Of a stretch of 64,000 nucleotides of DNA, positions 54,714-62,938 are shown in pieces (the first letter of the stretch is position 1; each line of letters opens with the position of its first letter). Origin of the DNA: DIGJ01 sp041739345 (lineage in GTDB: Bacteria > Bacillota > Clostridia > Lachnospirales > Lachnospiraceae); NCBI GenBank assembly GCA_041739345.1, contig JBGSNZ010000021.1, positions 186,001 through 250,000 on the forward strand, written 5' to 3'. A program made the position numbers and the translations under genes. The notes under the pieces are model-generated. The model ran no database searches. It saw only the letters and a list, made by a program, of their open reading frames with translations, and was not told where the DNA came from.

Positions 54714-55265
54714 ATGGATAAAAAGACAATTCGAAAAGAAATACTAGAGCGAAGAGATCAACTTACCAAAGAACAGATCCTAACTGGCGGCAAGATCGCT
54801 TTGGCACAGATTTTGAAAGAAGATGCATGGAAAAAGAATGAAATGGTGTATCTGTTTGCCTCTTTTGGAAGTGAGGTATCAACAAAGGATCTGCTTAGTG
54901 CCTGCTTCGAGCAAAAGAAAAAAGTTGCATTTCCGAAAGTACTTTCTAAAACAGAAATGGAGTTTTATGAGGTGACGGATAGCAATGATCTCATTCCTAG
55001 GTATCAAGGCATTTTGGAACCATGCTTTGAGTGTAAGCGAATAATGGAGCCTGGATTGATGATTGTTCCAGGTGTTGCATTTGATAAGCAAAATCATCGT
55101 ATCGGTTATGGTGGTGGCTACTATGACCGTTATTTAAGTACACATGGCAGCGATCATTACTTCAAACTGGGACTTGTCTATTCCTTCCAGGTACTACCTT
55201 TGATTGAAACAGAACCGTTTGATGAAATAGTAGATAAAGTAATAAGCGTTTTTCTTTCTTCATAG
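54714..55265 (+). CDS. 5-formyltetrahydrofolate cyclo-ligase
   Basis: The enzyme converts 5-formyl-THF to 5,10-methenyl-THF using ATP. The 183-residue protein has KKTIRKEILERRDQL, a KVAFPKV substrate region and the ATP-binding GYGGGYYDRYL. It begins 1 base after the DUF896 stop without a clear ribosome binding site of its own, so it is probably translated by coupling. Confidence 0.92.
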   Translation: MDKKTIRKEILERRDQLTKEQILTGGKIALAQILKEDAWKKNEMVYLFASFGSEVSTKDLLSACFEQKKKVAFPKVLSKTEMEFYEVTDSNDLIPRYQGILEPCFECKRIMEPGLMIVPGVAFDKQNHRIGYGGGYYDRYLSTHGSDHYFKLGLVYSFQVLPLIETEPFDEIVDKVISVFLSS

Positions 55266-55291
55266 AATAAAAGAAAACGGAACTTATCGAT

Positions 55292-56089
55292 ATGGAGTTT
55301 GGAAAAAGCTATTCCTATTTGGAAATATTACAATATTTATTAAATTTACAACAGAAATATCCGGATAAACTTACAGTAGAGAGCATAGGAATGACCTTTG
55401 ATAGGAGGTCTATTCCTATGCTTGTTTTTGGTTCAGGCAAGAAACAGATTGTGGTAACTGGTGGTGTGCATGGTAGGGAATCCATAAATCCAATCGTATT
55501 GATTCAGATGGCAGAGGATTATATAACGAAGAAAGCCTCAAAAATGAAAAACAAGGGATGTATTTACATGATTCCCCTGTTGAATCCAGATGGCTACGAA
55601 ATTTCTAGAATGGATCATGCTCTTTGGAAAAATAATGCAAATGGAGTTGATATCAATCGAAATTTTCCTTCCAAAACATTTCAGGAGAAATGGGAAGATG
55701 ATAAACCGGGAAGCGAAGTAGAAACAAAAGCCCTGATGAAGGTTTTTTATAGTGTCAATCCGGATGGGTATTTAGATTTTCACTCAAGAGGAAAAAGTAT
55801 TTATTATTATCGAAGTCAGATGGATGCCGTCTATAACTCAAAGCAGTTAAAAATTGCAAAAGCCCTTGCATCTTCAACGGGATATGCATTAGAAGATCCA
55901 GAACATGAAATCGATTCAAAGGATAGCGGTGGAAATACCGTACACTTTTTCTCAGAGTATTTTGAAAAACCGGCACTTACCATAGAAACAGTAGCCGATG
56001 AAGAACGTTTTCCATTAGATGTCAAACTACAAGTTGAGACTTACAATGAAATAAATGACACCCTTCGCGTGTTTTTGAAAACTATTTGA
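55292..56089 (+). CDS. M14-family zinc carboxypeptidase-like protein
   Basis: The 265-residue protein has complete M14 zinc and catalytic residues: H60 and E63 in GGVHGRES, H164 in LDFHS, and E232 in LTIET; the substrate-binding NGVDINRNFP is also present. Such enzymes cut C-terminal residues or, in the gamma-D-glutamyl peptidase branch, cell-wall peptides. No signal peptide is visible, so it may act on recycled wall peptides in the cytoplasm. The S66 peptidase nearby would fit that role, but this is inference. Start site GGAAC is weak. Confidence 0.85.
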   Translation: MEFGKSYSYLEILQYLLNLQQKYPDKLTVESIGMTFDRRSIPMLVFGSGKKQIVVTGGVHGRESINPIVLIQMAEDYITKKASKMKNKGCIYMIPLLNPDGYEISRMDHALWKNNANGVDINRNFPSKTFQEKWEDDKPGSEVETKALMKVFYSVNPDGYLDFHSRGKSIYYYRSQMDAVYNSKQLKIAKALASSTGYALEDPEHEIDSKDSGGNTVHFFSEYFEKPALTIETVADEERFPLDVKLQVETYNEINDTLRVFLKTI

Positions 56090-56157
56090 CCTTTTTTCGA
56101 ACCTACTTTATAATTAATAGGCATGTATGGAGTAATGCGAAAGGAAGGACAAAGAAA

Positions 56158-57564
56158 ATGAATTTACCATTAGACGAATCAAAGAAACAATATGTTTATA
56201 TAGAAAAATGCAAAGAACGCTTAGAAGAGATAAGTAAGAAGGTAGGAAGACCGCTGACTGCCTGTATCAATACATTTGGGTGTCAGATGAATGCCAGAGA
56301 CTCCGAAAAGATCGTGGGAATCTTGCATCAGGTGGGATATACCATTACAGAAGATGAACATGCAGACTTTGTCATCTTCAATACTTGTACGGTACGTGAA
56401 AATGCAAACTTAAAAGTATATGGCCGCCTCGGTCATTTAAAATCAATGAAGAAAGATAATCCAAATATGATGATAGCGCTCTGTGGCTGTATGATGCAGG
56501 AGCCAACCGTGGTTGAAAAGATTAAAAAGAGCTATTCCTTCGTTGACTTAATCTTTGGTACGCATAACATCTTTAAATTTGCGGAGCTATTATATAATTG
56601 CTTTGAGTCCAAACGCATGATTATCGATCTGTGGGAAGACACGACACAAATCGTCGAAGAACTTCCAAGTGAGCGTGCGTATAAATTTAAAGCTGGCGTA
56701 AATATTATGTTTGGCTGTAATAACTTTTGTAGCTACTGTATCGTACCTTATGTAAGAGGACGTGAGAGAAGCCGTAATCCGGAAGATATTTTAAAGGAAA
56801 TCAAAGATCTCGTTGCCGATGGCGTAATCGAAATCATGCTTCTTGGTCAGAATGTAAATTCATACGGAAAAAATTTAGAACATCCAATGACATTTGCCCA
56901 GCTTTTACAAGAAATTGAGCAGATAGACGGTCTGGAGCGTATCCGTTTTATGACGTCTCATCCAAAGGATTTATCCGATGAGTTAATCGAAACAATGAAG
57001 AACTCTAAAAAGATATGTACGCATCTTCATCTACCAGTACAGTCCGGCAGCAGTAAAATACTAAACGTAATGAATCGTAAGTACGACAAAGAGCATTACT
57101 TAAATCTCGTGGAAAAGCTTCGTACTGCAATGCCAGATTTATCATTGACAACAGACATTATTATCGGTTTTCCTGGAGAAACAGAAGAGGACTTTTTGGA
57201 AACCTTGGATGTCGTAAAACAGGCACGTTATGATAGTTCGTTTACCTTCATTTATTCCAAACGAACTGGAACACCGGCAGCGACAATGGAAGATCAGATA
57301 CCGGAGGATGTAATTAAAGACCGTTTTGACCGTTTATTAAACGTCGTTCATCAGATTTCCAGGGGGGAAGCAACGAAAATCACAGGAAAGGTATTAACCG
57401 TACTGGTAGAAGAAAAAAGTGAGCATGACGATACTCTGATAACCGGACGTTTAAGCAACAACCTTTTGGTACACTTTAAAGGAGACGAAAGCCTGATTGG
57501 CAGCATTGTTCCAGTAAAATTAGTGGAATGCAAAGGCTTTTACTATATGGGAGAACTGGTATGA
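56158..57564 (+). CDS. miaB: tRNA-2-methylthio-N6-dimethylallyladenosine synthase
   Basis: MiaB adds a methylthio group to i6A37 of tRNAs. The 468-residue protein has the UPF0004 cluster residues (NTFGCQMNARDSEK, NTCTVRENA, CGCMMQ), the radical SAM CxxxCxxC in FGCNNFCSYCIVPYVRG, and a C-terminal TRAM domain. The frame opens at 56086, but AAGGAAGG precedes ATG 56158. Its stop overlaps the next start as ATGA. Confidence 0.95.
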   Translation: MNLPLDESKKQYVYIEKCKERLEEISKKVGRPLTACINTFGCQMNARDSEKIVGILHQVGYTITEDEHADFVIFNTCTVRENANLKVYGRLGHLKSMKKDNPNMMIALCGCMMQEPTVVEKIKKSYSFVDLIFGTHNIFKFAELLYNCFESKRMIIDLWEDTTQIVEELPSERAYKFKAGVNIMFGCNNFCSYCIVPYVRGRERSRNPEDILKEIKDLVADGVIEIMLLGQNVNSYGKNLEHPMTFAQLLQEIEQIDGLERIRFMTSHPKDLSDELIETMKNSKKICTHLHLPVQSGSSKILNVMNRKYDKEHYLNLVEKLRTAMPDLSLTTDIIIGFPGETEEDFLETLDVVKQARYDSSFTFIYSKRTGTPAATMEDQIPEDVIKDRFDRLLNVVHQISRGEATKITGKVLTVLVEEKSEHDDTLITGRLSNNLLVHFKGDESLIGSIVPVKLVECKGFYYMGELV

Positions 57565-58577
57565 TATATCCATCATTTTTAAATAAAGGTGACCGCATCG
57601 GAGTAACTGCTCCTTCGGATGGCAATAGCAAGGAGATTGATCATATTCGACTGGATTATAGTATCGATAAATTAACTCGCCTTGGATTTCCTGTAGTAGA
57701 GACACCAAATGTCCGAACCAGTATCAATGGACGTAGTGCAAGTAAGGAAAGACGTGCGGAAGAATTCCTTAGCCTGATGAAGCATCCGAAAGTGAAAGCG
57801 ATTGTATCCGCTAAGGGTGGCGATTTCCTATGTGAAATGCTATCGATAATTGATTTTGATGAGATACGGAATCATCCAAAGTGGATACAAGGGTATTCGG
57901 ATAATACCGGAATATTGTTTACTGTGACTACACTTTGCGATATTGCTACACTTTACGGAAATAACTTCAATGACTTTGGAATGGAATGCTGGCATGAAGC
58001 GGTAATAAATGACATGGAAATTCTGAAAGGAAATCTGGTGGAACAAAACAGCTTTGTCTTTTATGAAGATGGTTTCCATGATAAGATTACGGGACTGGAA
58101 GGCTATCAGGAAGACAAGGAAGTATACTGGCAGCATACCGGTGAAGCGAAGGAAATCATGATGAAAGGGCGCCTGATAGGAGGGTGCCTGGATGTGTTAT
58201 TGAATCTGGTGGGTACACGCTTTGATCAGGTGAAAGCCTTTGCTGATAAATACCAGGAGGACGGAATTCTTTGGTATCTGGAAAGCTTTGAGACGAACCG
58301 GGAAAAAATAATTCTAAGTCTTTGGCAGTTAAAGGAAGCGGGCTGGTTTGCGAATGCGACTGGATTTATCTTTGGACGACCATGCTTTTATCCGGAGGAT
58401 TCGGAGGTCTCTTACTGGGAGGCGGTTGAGGAGTGTTTGGGAGAGTTAAAGCTTCCGATGATTTTTGATGCGGATATTGGACATAAAGGGCCGCAGTTTA
58501 CGATTATGAATGGGGCGTATGGGAGTGTGTATTGCGGATATGGGAAAGGGAAGTTGAGGATGGAGTTGCGGGAGTAG
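57561..58577 (+). CDS. S66-family peptidase (LD-carboxypeptidase/MccF type)
   Basis: The 338-residue protein matches family S66: GDRIGVTAPS at the start, nucleophile Ser113 in GYSDNTGILF, a GGCLDVLLNLVGT region, LWYLESFE with the catalytic Glu, and His in DIGHKGP. Members remove D-Ala from wall tetrapeptides (LdcA) or inactivate microcin C-like nucleotides (MccF); the YSDNT form and length slightly favour the MccF-like branch. The ATG overlaps the miaB stop by 4 bases. The end of this gene marks the left border of a region of gene remnants. Confidence 0.86.
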   Translation: MIYPSFLNKGDRIGVTAPSDGNSKEIDHIRLDYSIDKLTRLGFPVVETPNVRTSINGRSASKERRAEEFLSLMKHPKVKAIVSAKGGDFLCEMLSIIDFDEIRNHPKWIQGYSDNTGILFTVTTLCDIATLYGNNFNDFGMECWHEAVINDMEILKGNLVEQNSFVFYEDGFHDKITGLEGYQEDKEVYWQHTGEAKEIMMKGRLIGGCLDVLLNLVGTRFDQVKAFADKYQEDGILWYLESFETNREKIILSLWQLKEAGWFANATGFIFGRPCFYPEDSEVSYWEAVEECLGELKLPMIFDADIGHKGPQFTIMNGAYGSVYCGYGKGKLRMELRE

Positions 58578-58587
58578 AGGTGAGTGC

Positions 58588-59094
58588 AGTGAGTTTAGTA
58601 TTGAACATACTTCTAGTGGACAAGCCAATGTTAAGAGGATTGGTTGTTTGTACTTAGGGGATGCACCTGATACAACAATTTATGAATTAAGAGCTGGAGT
58701 ATATGATTATGTTTCTGTTGGAAAGTTTGTTTTAAAAGAAGACATAATAATCGCAGATTTAAAAATGAAAAATCAGATCAGTCCTTTAATAGATGGATTA
58801 GATTGTAAAGAAAATGCTCTATATAAAGAACATTTATATAAAAGCAATGATGAATTGGGAAAAGTCATGAGATGTAGTGACGGCATACTTGATTATGTAC
58901 CTACTCAATATATAACTGATTTTATAAAAAGTGCTGAGCGTGCTGGAAAAAATGAGGATACAGGTATTGGATATAAAAGTGTAATGCATGTTGGTGGGTA
59001 TAATATTGCCATATTTGAACCTGAATTATTTGAATGTATTGGAACTGACATTTATAAAATAGATACTGAAGATTATAGAAAGAAAATACTATAA
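58588..59094 (+). pseudogene. 5'-truncated RES-domain protein gene
   Basis: The open frame of about 169 codons reads like the C-terminal three quarters of a RES-domain NAD-phosphorylase toxin: GQANVKRIGCLYLGDAPDTTIYELRAGVYDYVSVGKF, in parts, then IIIADLK, DYVPTQYITDFIK and YKSVMHVGGYNIAIFEPE. The start of the domain, with its conserved Arg, is missing; upstream the frame runs into the S66 gene and stops at 58555-58557. The only late start, TTG 58648, has no ribosome binding site. No Xre-type antitoxin gene is adjacent. It is probably a dead remnant, though a translated fragment is not excluded. Confidence 0.7.
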
Positions 59095-59455
59095 AAGCGC
59101 GTTTTGTTATAAGACTTTTGTAAATCTACATGATTTGTTCCAAAACTTGCCACATGTGGAGACGTGCTGTCCTCTATATAAAATGCAATATAGAATTGAA
59201 TAGGTGATGGATGGACGCACTCGTTAGCATTTGTTGATGTGTGCGTTTTACTTTAGAAATTTGTGCGAATACTTTGATATTTATATGATTATGGATTATA
59301 ATGGGAATGAAGTCAGTAATCATAATTTAGAGGAGACAAAGAAACATATATTTATGAAAAAGTATTCTCCAATTTTATTTACTTGAAAAGCTGATAAGAT
59401 TGTTTAATGAACTTTAAGAATAAAAGAAAATTGATTGTAATGGAGGAAATCCAGA
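59095..59455. other. 361-bp AT-rich gap before the HD/propeller gene
   Basis: No convincing gene is seen. It contains a weak hairpin (ACGCAC/GTGCGTTTTA, 59215-59250) and a good promoter (59274-59302). The region fits decayed sequence. Confidence 0.6.
59274..59302 (+). promoter_or_regulatory. Predicted sigma-A promoter of the HD/propeller gene
   Basis: TTGATA and TATAAT are separated by 17 bases, 153 bases before the start, leaving a long leader. Confidence 0.6.
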
Positions 59456-62056
59456 ATGTTAAGTGAATACGAAGCTAAATTATTTGATTTAGTGAAAACT
59501 ACTGAGCTGAACAATTCACTGTCTGCAGTGAAAGAGGCTGTTGATACTATTTGGTCAGAGGAAGTTCGTATTATCAGAGATTATACGGATCATGGATGCA
59601 AACATAGCGAGAGAATATTCAAAAAACTTTTCGAAGTTCTATTAGAGAAACAACATAATATAACAGAGGAAGAACTTTATGTATTGATATTGGGCATTTA
59701 TTTACATGACATAGGGATGCAATGTGATATAAAAAAACATATAGACATCAAGGAAGTAGCAATAAATAAATTTAATGCAGTGTTTATGATTGATTTTATG
59801 CCTAGTACGGCAAATTCGTATTCTACGGCAGAGCAGAACGAGATTAGAAAGAATCATCATCTCCTAACAGCCGCATGGCTAGACTATGCATACAACAATA
59901 CTGGCAATATTTTATCAGATGCATTAAGAAAAGTAAATGTGATTTATATTGAAGATTTAATCAGTATATGTATGTTTCATTCCAAACTGAATATTATGGA
60001 TTGTCAGGAGAAGACAGATGTAAACAAAGTAAGACGCAGATTTGTGGCAGCATTACTCAGATTTGGAGATGAATTGGATATTGATCAATACCGTGTAAAT
60101 ACAGAAACGGTAAAAGAATTTGGCTATGAAACAGACAATAGCGTTTACTGGTATCTTCATGGAAGAACTCAGATAAAGATTGATAAAAATGAAGTAATAA
60201 TCACTGTGTCTCTAAATCCATATGATTATGCTTTATGTCATTCAGCAATTAACAATTTGGTTATTTCAGAATTTAAACAAAAAAACAAAATATTAACTGA
60301 CATTTTAACCAAAAATGAAATTCCCATATTTATTAGCGAAAATTCAAAAGTGATCTCACACGAATATACCAAACGTTTGCCCGATGAGGAACTCAAATTT
60401 ATTATAAATTTAGGCAAAAATAAAATAGAAAAAGAGAATGAAGAAAATTTACAATTAATAAATAAAATTAATGAGAAAATTAATAAAAATGAAGATATAA
60501 TGCCCGTAATTGCAGGCGAACTTATGCAGAACGAATTTGCTAAAAATCATATCAAGTATGTTGAACTAGAAGCAAATAATCTGTTCCAAATGATTCAGCA
60601 ACTAAAAAATAAGTATTTGATTTCAAAAAATGACTTAGAAAAAACAAAAACTGCTTTTAACAAGATAATTGGAATAGACAGTGAGCAAGTACATAAATAT
60701 ACAGAGGAAATTGCTGTAGGATTTAAAGCCTTTCTATTTATTCAGGCTTTTAGTACTCAACAAATGACTTTTTTATATGATCTGGGACAATCGTTACACG
60801 GACAGGTTATGAGTGGGCAAGCGCTGGAGTATGCTAGAGAGTTTTTTACATTTTACTACAATAAATTTTTGAAGTATCCAAATGCGTCTATTAAGATGAA
60901 TGAGAGATTTGATTATTATACATTTGAGCAAATTGGACGTATTTTAATTGACTATGAAAGCATCGTTAGATTTGATTATAACAAAATAAAGTTTTCCAAA
61001 GGATACTTGTATGAAAAAGAGAGTTGTGGAGAATTGCTTGCAGTCAGTGTAGAAGGGGAGTCAAATAAAATTTTTGTTTGGGATGTTAGTTCAAGGCTCT
61101 ATGAGCCAATTGCTGCACTTGGAGGTCTGTATGAAACAGTTAGTGAAGTAAAAGTTATCCGCAGCAATTCTAATGTCATGATAGCAGCGAAAGGAAACCG
61201 TCAGATATATTTGTGGAATATAACTAACGGTAATGGAATGCCAGCATTTATTTTCAGGTCTTCAGAAAGTATCTATCATTATGCAGTTGTTCGTTCTATG
61301 AATGGAGAATTGCATATCCTAGGTGTTTCTCGAGAAAATATATACATATGGAAAATAGGGGATGATGAAAAGCCTTTTAAAATTTATAATAATAGTACAG
61401 AATCAGAAGATATCCTTATTGTTGATACAAAGCTGGAAAAAGATCATCCATCTTACGCTTTAATTGGAGATAGATCTTTCGATAGTATTAATGACTCGGA
61501 TATACTGGAATTAAAAGAAGTATTACCATTAAAATATACAACAGTTCGATTGATTAGTAAAAAAGGTATACTAGGAGACGATTATATTAATAAAATGGAT
61601 AATTATTCTGTTGAGTGTTATCAGATTACAGCAAAAAGTAAAATAATGGGCGTGCTTTTCAGAGATTATTTGGTTTTATATGATTTAAATAATAAGAAAA
61701 AACTGGTTACCATACCTCGAAAAGGACAGCAGATTCTTGGCTTTAAAATGATTGAAGTAGAAAGTATAATATATGTGTTGACCTATCATCTATACTTTAA
61801 GCAGTTAGATAACGAGGAGGGGTTGGTACGATGCTATACCATACGTGATGGTGAACTTATTGAAGAGAAGGAATGGTTCTCTGGAAAACGTGATATGAAA
61901 AAGGCGGTAATTGCAAATAAGGGGAATGATTTTTGCATTTTCTTCAATCAGTATCATAATAATATAATTTATCGGACAGAATACGAATCAGATAACTATG
62001 AAGAGTTTTATAAATTGCCAAATTCTATGAATTTAAATGATATGGTGAACGGATGA
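59456..62056 (+). CDS. HD-domain protein with C-terminal beta-propeller-like repeats
   Basis: The 866-residue protein has three parts. Residues 1-300: an HD-superfamily hydrolase with putative ligands H46/H50 (TDHGCKHS), H84-D85 (YLHDIG), H134-H135, H175 and D205/D208 (RFGDELDID), resembling the 'HD-CE' type I associate with conflict systems. Residues 300-520: charged helices, likely coiled coil and packing domain. Residues 520-850: WD40-like blades, with FVWDV, YLWNI and YIWKI endings whose Trp lie at 542, 587 and 632, exactly 45 residues apart. There is no signal peptide or membrane segment. GGAGG lies 9 bases before the ATG. It has its own promoter, no partner gene, and remnants on both sides. 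I infer a sensor-effector, perhaps defensive, but the substrate is unknown. Confidence 0.8.
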   Translation: MLSEYEAKLFDLVKTTELNNSLSAVKEAVDTIWSEEVRIIRDYTDHGCKHSERIFKKLFEVLLEKQHNITEEELYVLILGIYLHDIGMQCDIKKHIDIKEVAINKFNAVFMIDFMPSTANSYSTAEQNEIRKNHHLLTAAWLDYAYNNTGNILSDALRKVNVIYIEDLISICMFHSKLNIMDCQEKTDVNKVRRRFVAALLRFGDELDIDQYRVNTETVKEFGYETDNSVYWYLHGRTQIKIDKNEVIITVSLNPYDYALCHSAINNLVISEFKQKNKILTDILTKNEIPIFISENSKVISHEYTKRLPDEELKFIINLGKNKIEKENEENLQLINKINEKINKNEDIMPVIAGELMQNEFAKNHIKYVELEANNLFQMIQQLKNKYLISKNDLEKTKTAFNKIIGIDSEQVHKYTEEIAVGFKAFLFIQAFSTQQMTFLYDLGQSLHGQVMSGQALEYAREFFTFYYNKFLKYPNASIKMNERFDYYTFEQIGRILIDYESIVRFDYNKIKFSKGYLYEKESCGELLAVSVEGESNKIFVWDVSSRLYEPIAALGGLYETVSEVKVIRSNSNVMIAAKGNRQIYLWNITNGNGMPAFIFRSSESIYHYAVVRSMNGELHILGVSRENIYIWKIGDDEKPFKIYNNSTESEDILIVDTKLEKDHPSYALIGDRSFDSINDSDILELKEVLPLKYTTVRLISKKGILGDDYINKMDNYSVECYQITAKSKIMGVLFRDYLVLYDLNNKKKLVTIPRKGQQILGFKMIEVESIIYVLTYHLYFKQLDNEEGLVRCYTIRDGELIEEKEWFSGKRDMKKAVIANKGNDFCIFFNQYHNNIIYRTEYESDNYEEFYKLPNSMNLNDMVNG

Positions 62057-62059
62057 AAG

Positions 62060-62233
62060 ATTTCAGCTCCAAAATTAGGATCAGGAAATATGGATTTGGA
62101 TACACTCTTAGCAATTGCTATAAAAAATGGAGTAGAAGGTGTCATATTGGAAACTCATAAAAATGGGGTAGATAACGATCCAATTAAGAGTCTCCAGGTT
62201 AGTGCAAAATACATACAGGAAAAGTTTAGATGA
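62060..62233 (+). pseudogene. C-terminal fragment of a sugar phosphate isomerase/epimerase-like gene
   Basis: The 57-codon open stretch (KLGSGNMDLDTLLAIAIKNG, then GVILETHKN and DPIKSLQVSAKYIQEKF) reads like the last part of an AP-endonuclease/xylose-isomerase-like TIM barrel protein. The rest of the gene is absent, and the stretch directly follows the stop of the HD/propeller gene. No start site is present, so it is taken as a remnant. Confidence 0.6.
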
Positions 62234-62258
62234 AAATCTACTTCTGATAATAAAAGTA

Positions 62259-62287
62259 TTGACAAAATAACTAACACCATATATAGT
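62259..62287 (+). promoter_or_regulatory. Predicted marR promoter
   Basis: Perfect TTGACA and TATAGT are separated by 17 bases. The operator arms overlap its spacer and the transcription start. Confidence 0.8.
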
Positions 62288-62299
62288 TAACAGTGTTAG
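62271..62299. promoter_or_regulatory. Putative MarR operator
   Basis: CTAACAC and GTGTTAG form an inverted repeat with a 15-base centre, straddling the -10 of the marR promoter. The motif recurs before the ABC gene at 62801, which supports autoregulation and control of the exporter. Confidence 0.65.
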
Positions 62300-62330
62300 C
62301 AAATATAATTTATGTAAGAAGGTGTTAAAA

Positions 62331-62759
62331 ATGGATTACGAACCATTAGCAGTTGAGTTTATGCAAACCATGCATCAGATGCGCAAACGAAAGGCTCAAA
62401 AGCAACTTAGTGATTCGATGCAAGGAGAAAGTTTTGTTCTCTTCTATATATCCCACCATGAAGGATATGTCATTCCAAGTGATATCAGTAATGAAATGGG
62501 GATTTCTTCCGCCAGAATAGCGGCGACGCTAAATAGCTTAGAAAAAAAAGGCCTGATTGTAAGAAGAATAGATGGGAAGGATCGCAGGCGAATCTTGATA
62601 GATTTGACAGATGCAGGAAGAGAACAGGTGCAAGAGCACTATCAGATGATTATGGGTATCACAACAAATATGCTTCGTTACCTGGGAGAACAAGATGCAA
62701 AGGAATTTATCCGGATAATGCAAAAACTTTCGGATAAAGGACCAGAAGATTTTTTATAG
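62331..62759 (+). CDS. MarR-family transcriptional regulator
   Basis: The 142-residue protein has the winged-helix MarR fold: VLFYISHHEGYVIPSDISNEMGISSARIAATLNSLEKKGLIVRR in part (recognition helix), then the wing DGKDRRRILIDLTDAGREQV. Start ATG 62331 follows AGAAGG by 8 bases. Its position before an ABC exporter and the CTAACAC repeats in both promoter regions suggest a drug- or metabolite-responsive repressor of the exporter and itself. Confidence 0.9.
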   Translation: MDYEPLAVEFMQTMHQMRKRKAQKQLSDSMQGESFVLFYISHHEGYVIPSDISNEMGISSARIAATLNSLEKKGLIVRRIDGKDRRRILIDLTDAGREQVQEHYQMIMGITTNMLRYLGEQDAKEFIRIMQKLSDKGPEDFL

Positions 62760-62785
62760 GATGCAGTCACAGGAGTGGCTGCATC
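62760..62785 (+). other. Hairpin after marR without T-run
   Basis: GATGCAGTCAC and GTGGCTGCATC pair around a four-base loop with one G-U. Lack of a T-run argues against a normal terminator; it may reduce read-through or stabilise the marR mRNA end. Confidence 0.5.
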
Positions 62786-62800
62786 GCTTAAAACAAATAG

Positions 62801-62813
62801 CTAACACTATTAG
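62801..62813. promoter_or_regulatory. Second putative MarR operator, before the ABC exporter
   Basis: CTAACACTATTAG repeats the CTAACAC half site of the marR operator and is itself a partial palindrome (CTAA-N5-TTAG). It lies 126 bases before the ABC gene. Confidence 0.5.
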
Positions 62814-62844
62814 TATGTAATGCTATTAATAAAAAAGAGGAAGA

Positions 62845-62938
62845 GTGAAAGAAAAACGTTTCACTCAGCAAGTTTGTGTCTGCGCTGTGCACACAAACTT
62901 GATATGCGCAAAAAGCAGCGCAGAAAAGAGGAAGAAAT
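62845..62938 (+). ncRNA. Structured leader of the ABC exporter, copy B of a repeated hairpin architecture
   Basis: P1: GTGAAA/TTTCAC (62845-62864). P2: AAGTTTGTGT/ACACAAACTT (62870-62900). P3: TGCGC/GCGCA (62905-62922). The ribosome binding site AGAGGAAG and the ATG follow at once. P2, linker (GATA) and P3 align with the leader of ilvA (AATA linker), with base changes that keep pairing. Confidence 0.55.

Noticed and set aside
59285..59386. 33-codon frame starting at ATG 59285 before the HD/propeller gene
   Set aside because: It overlaps the -10 of the predicted promoter and has no ribosome binding site; more likely decayed sequence.
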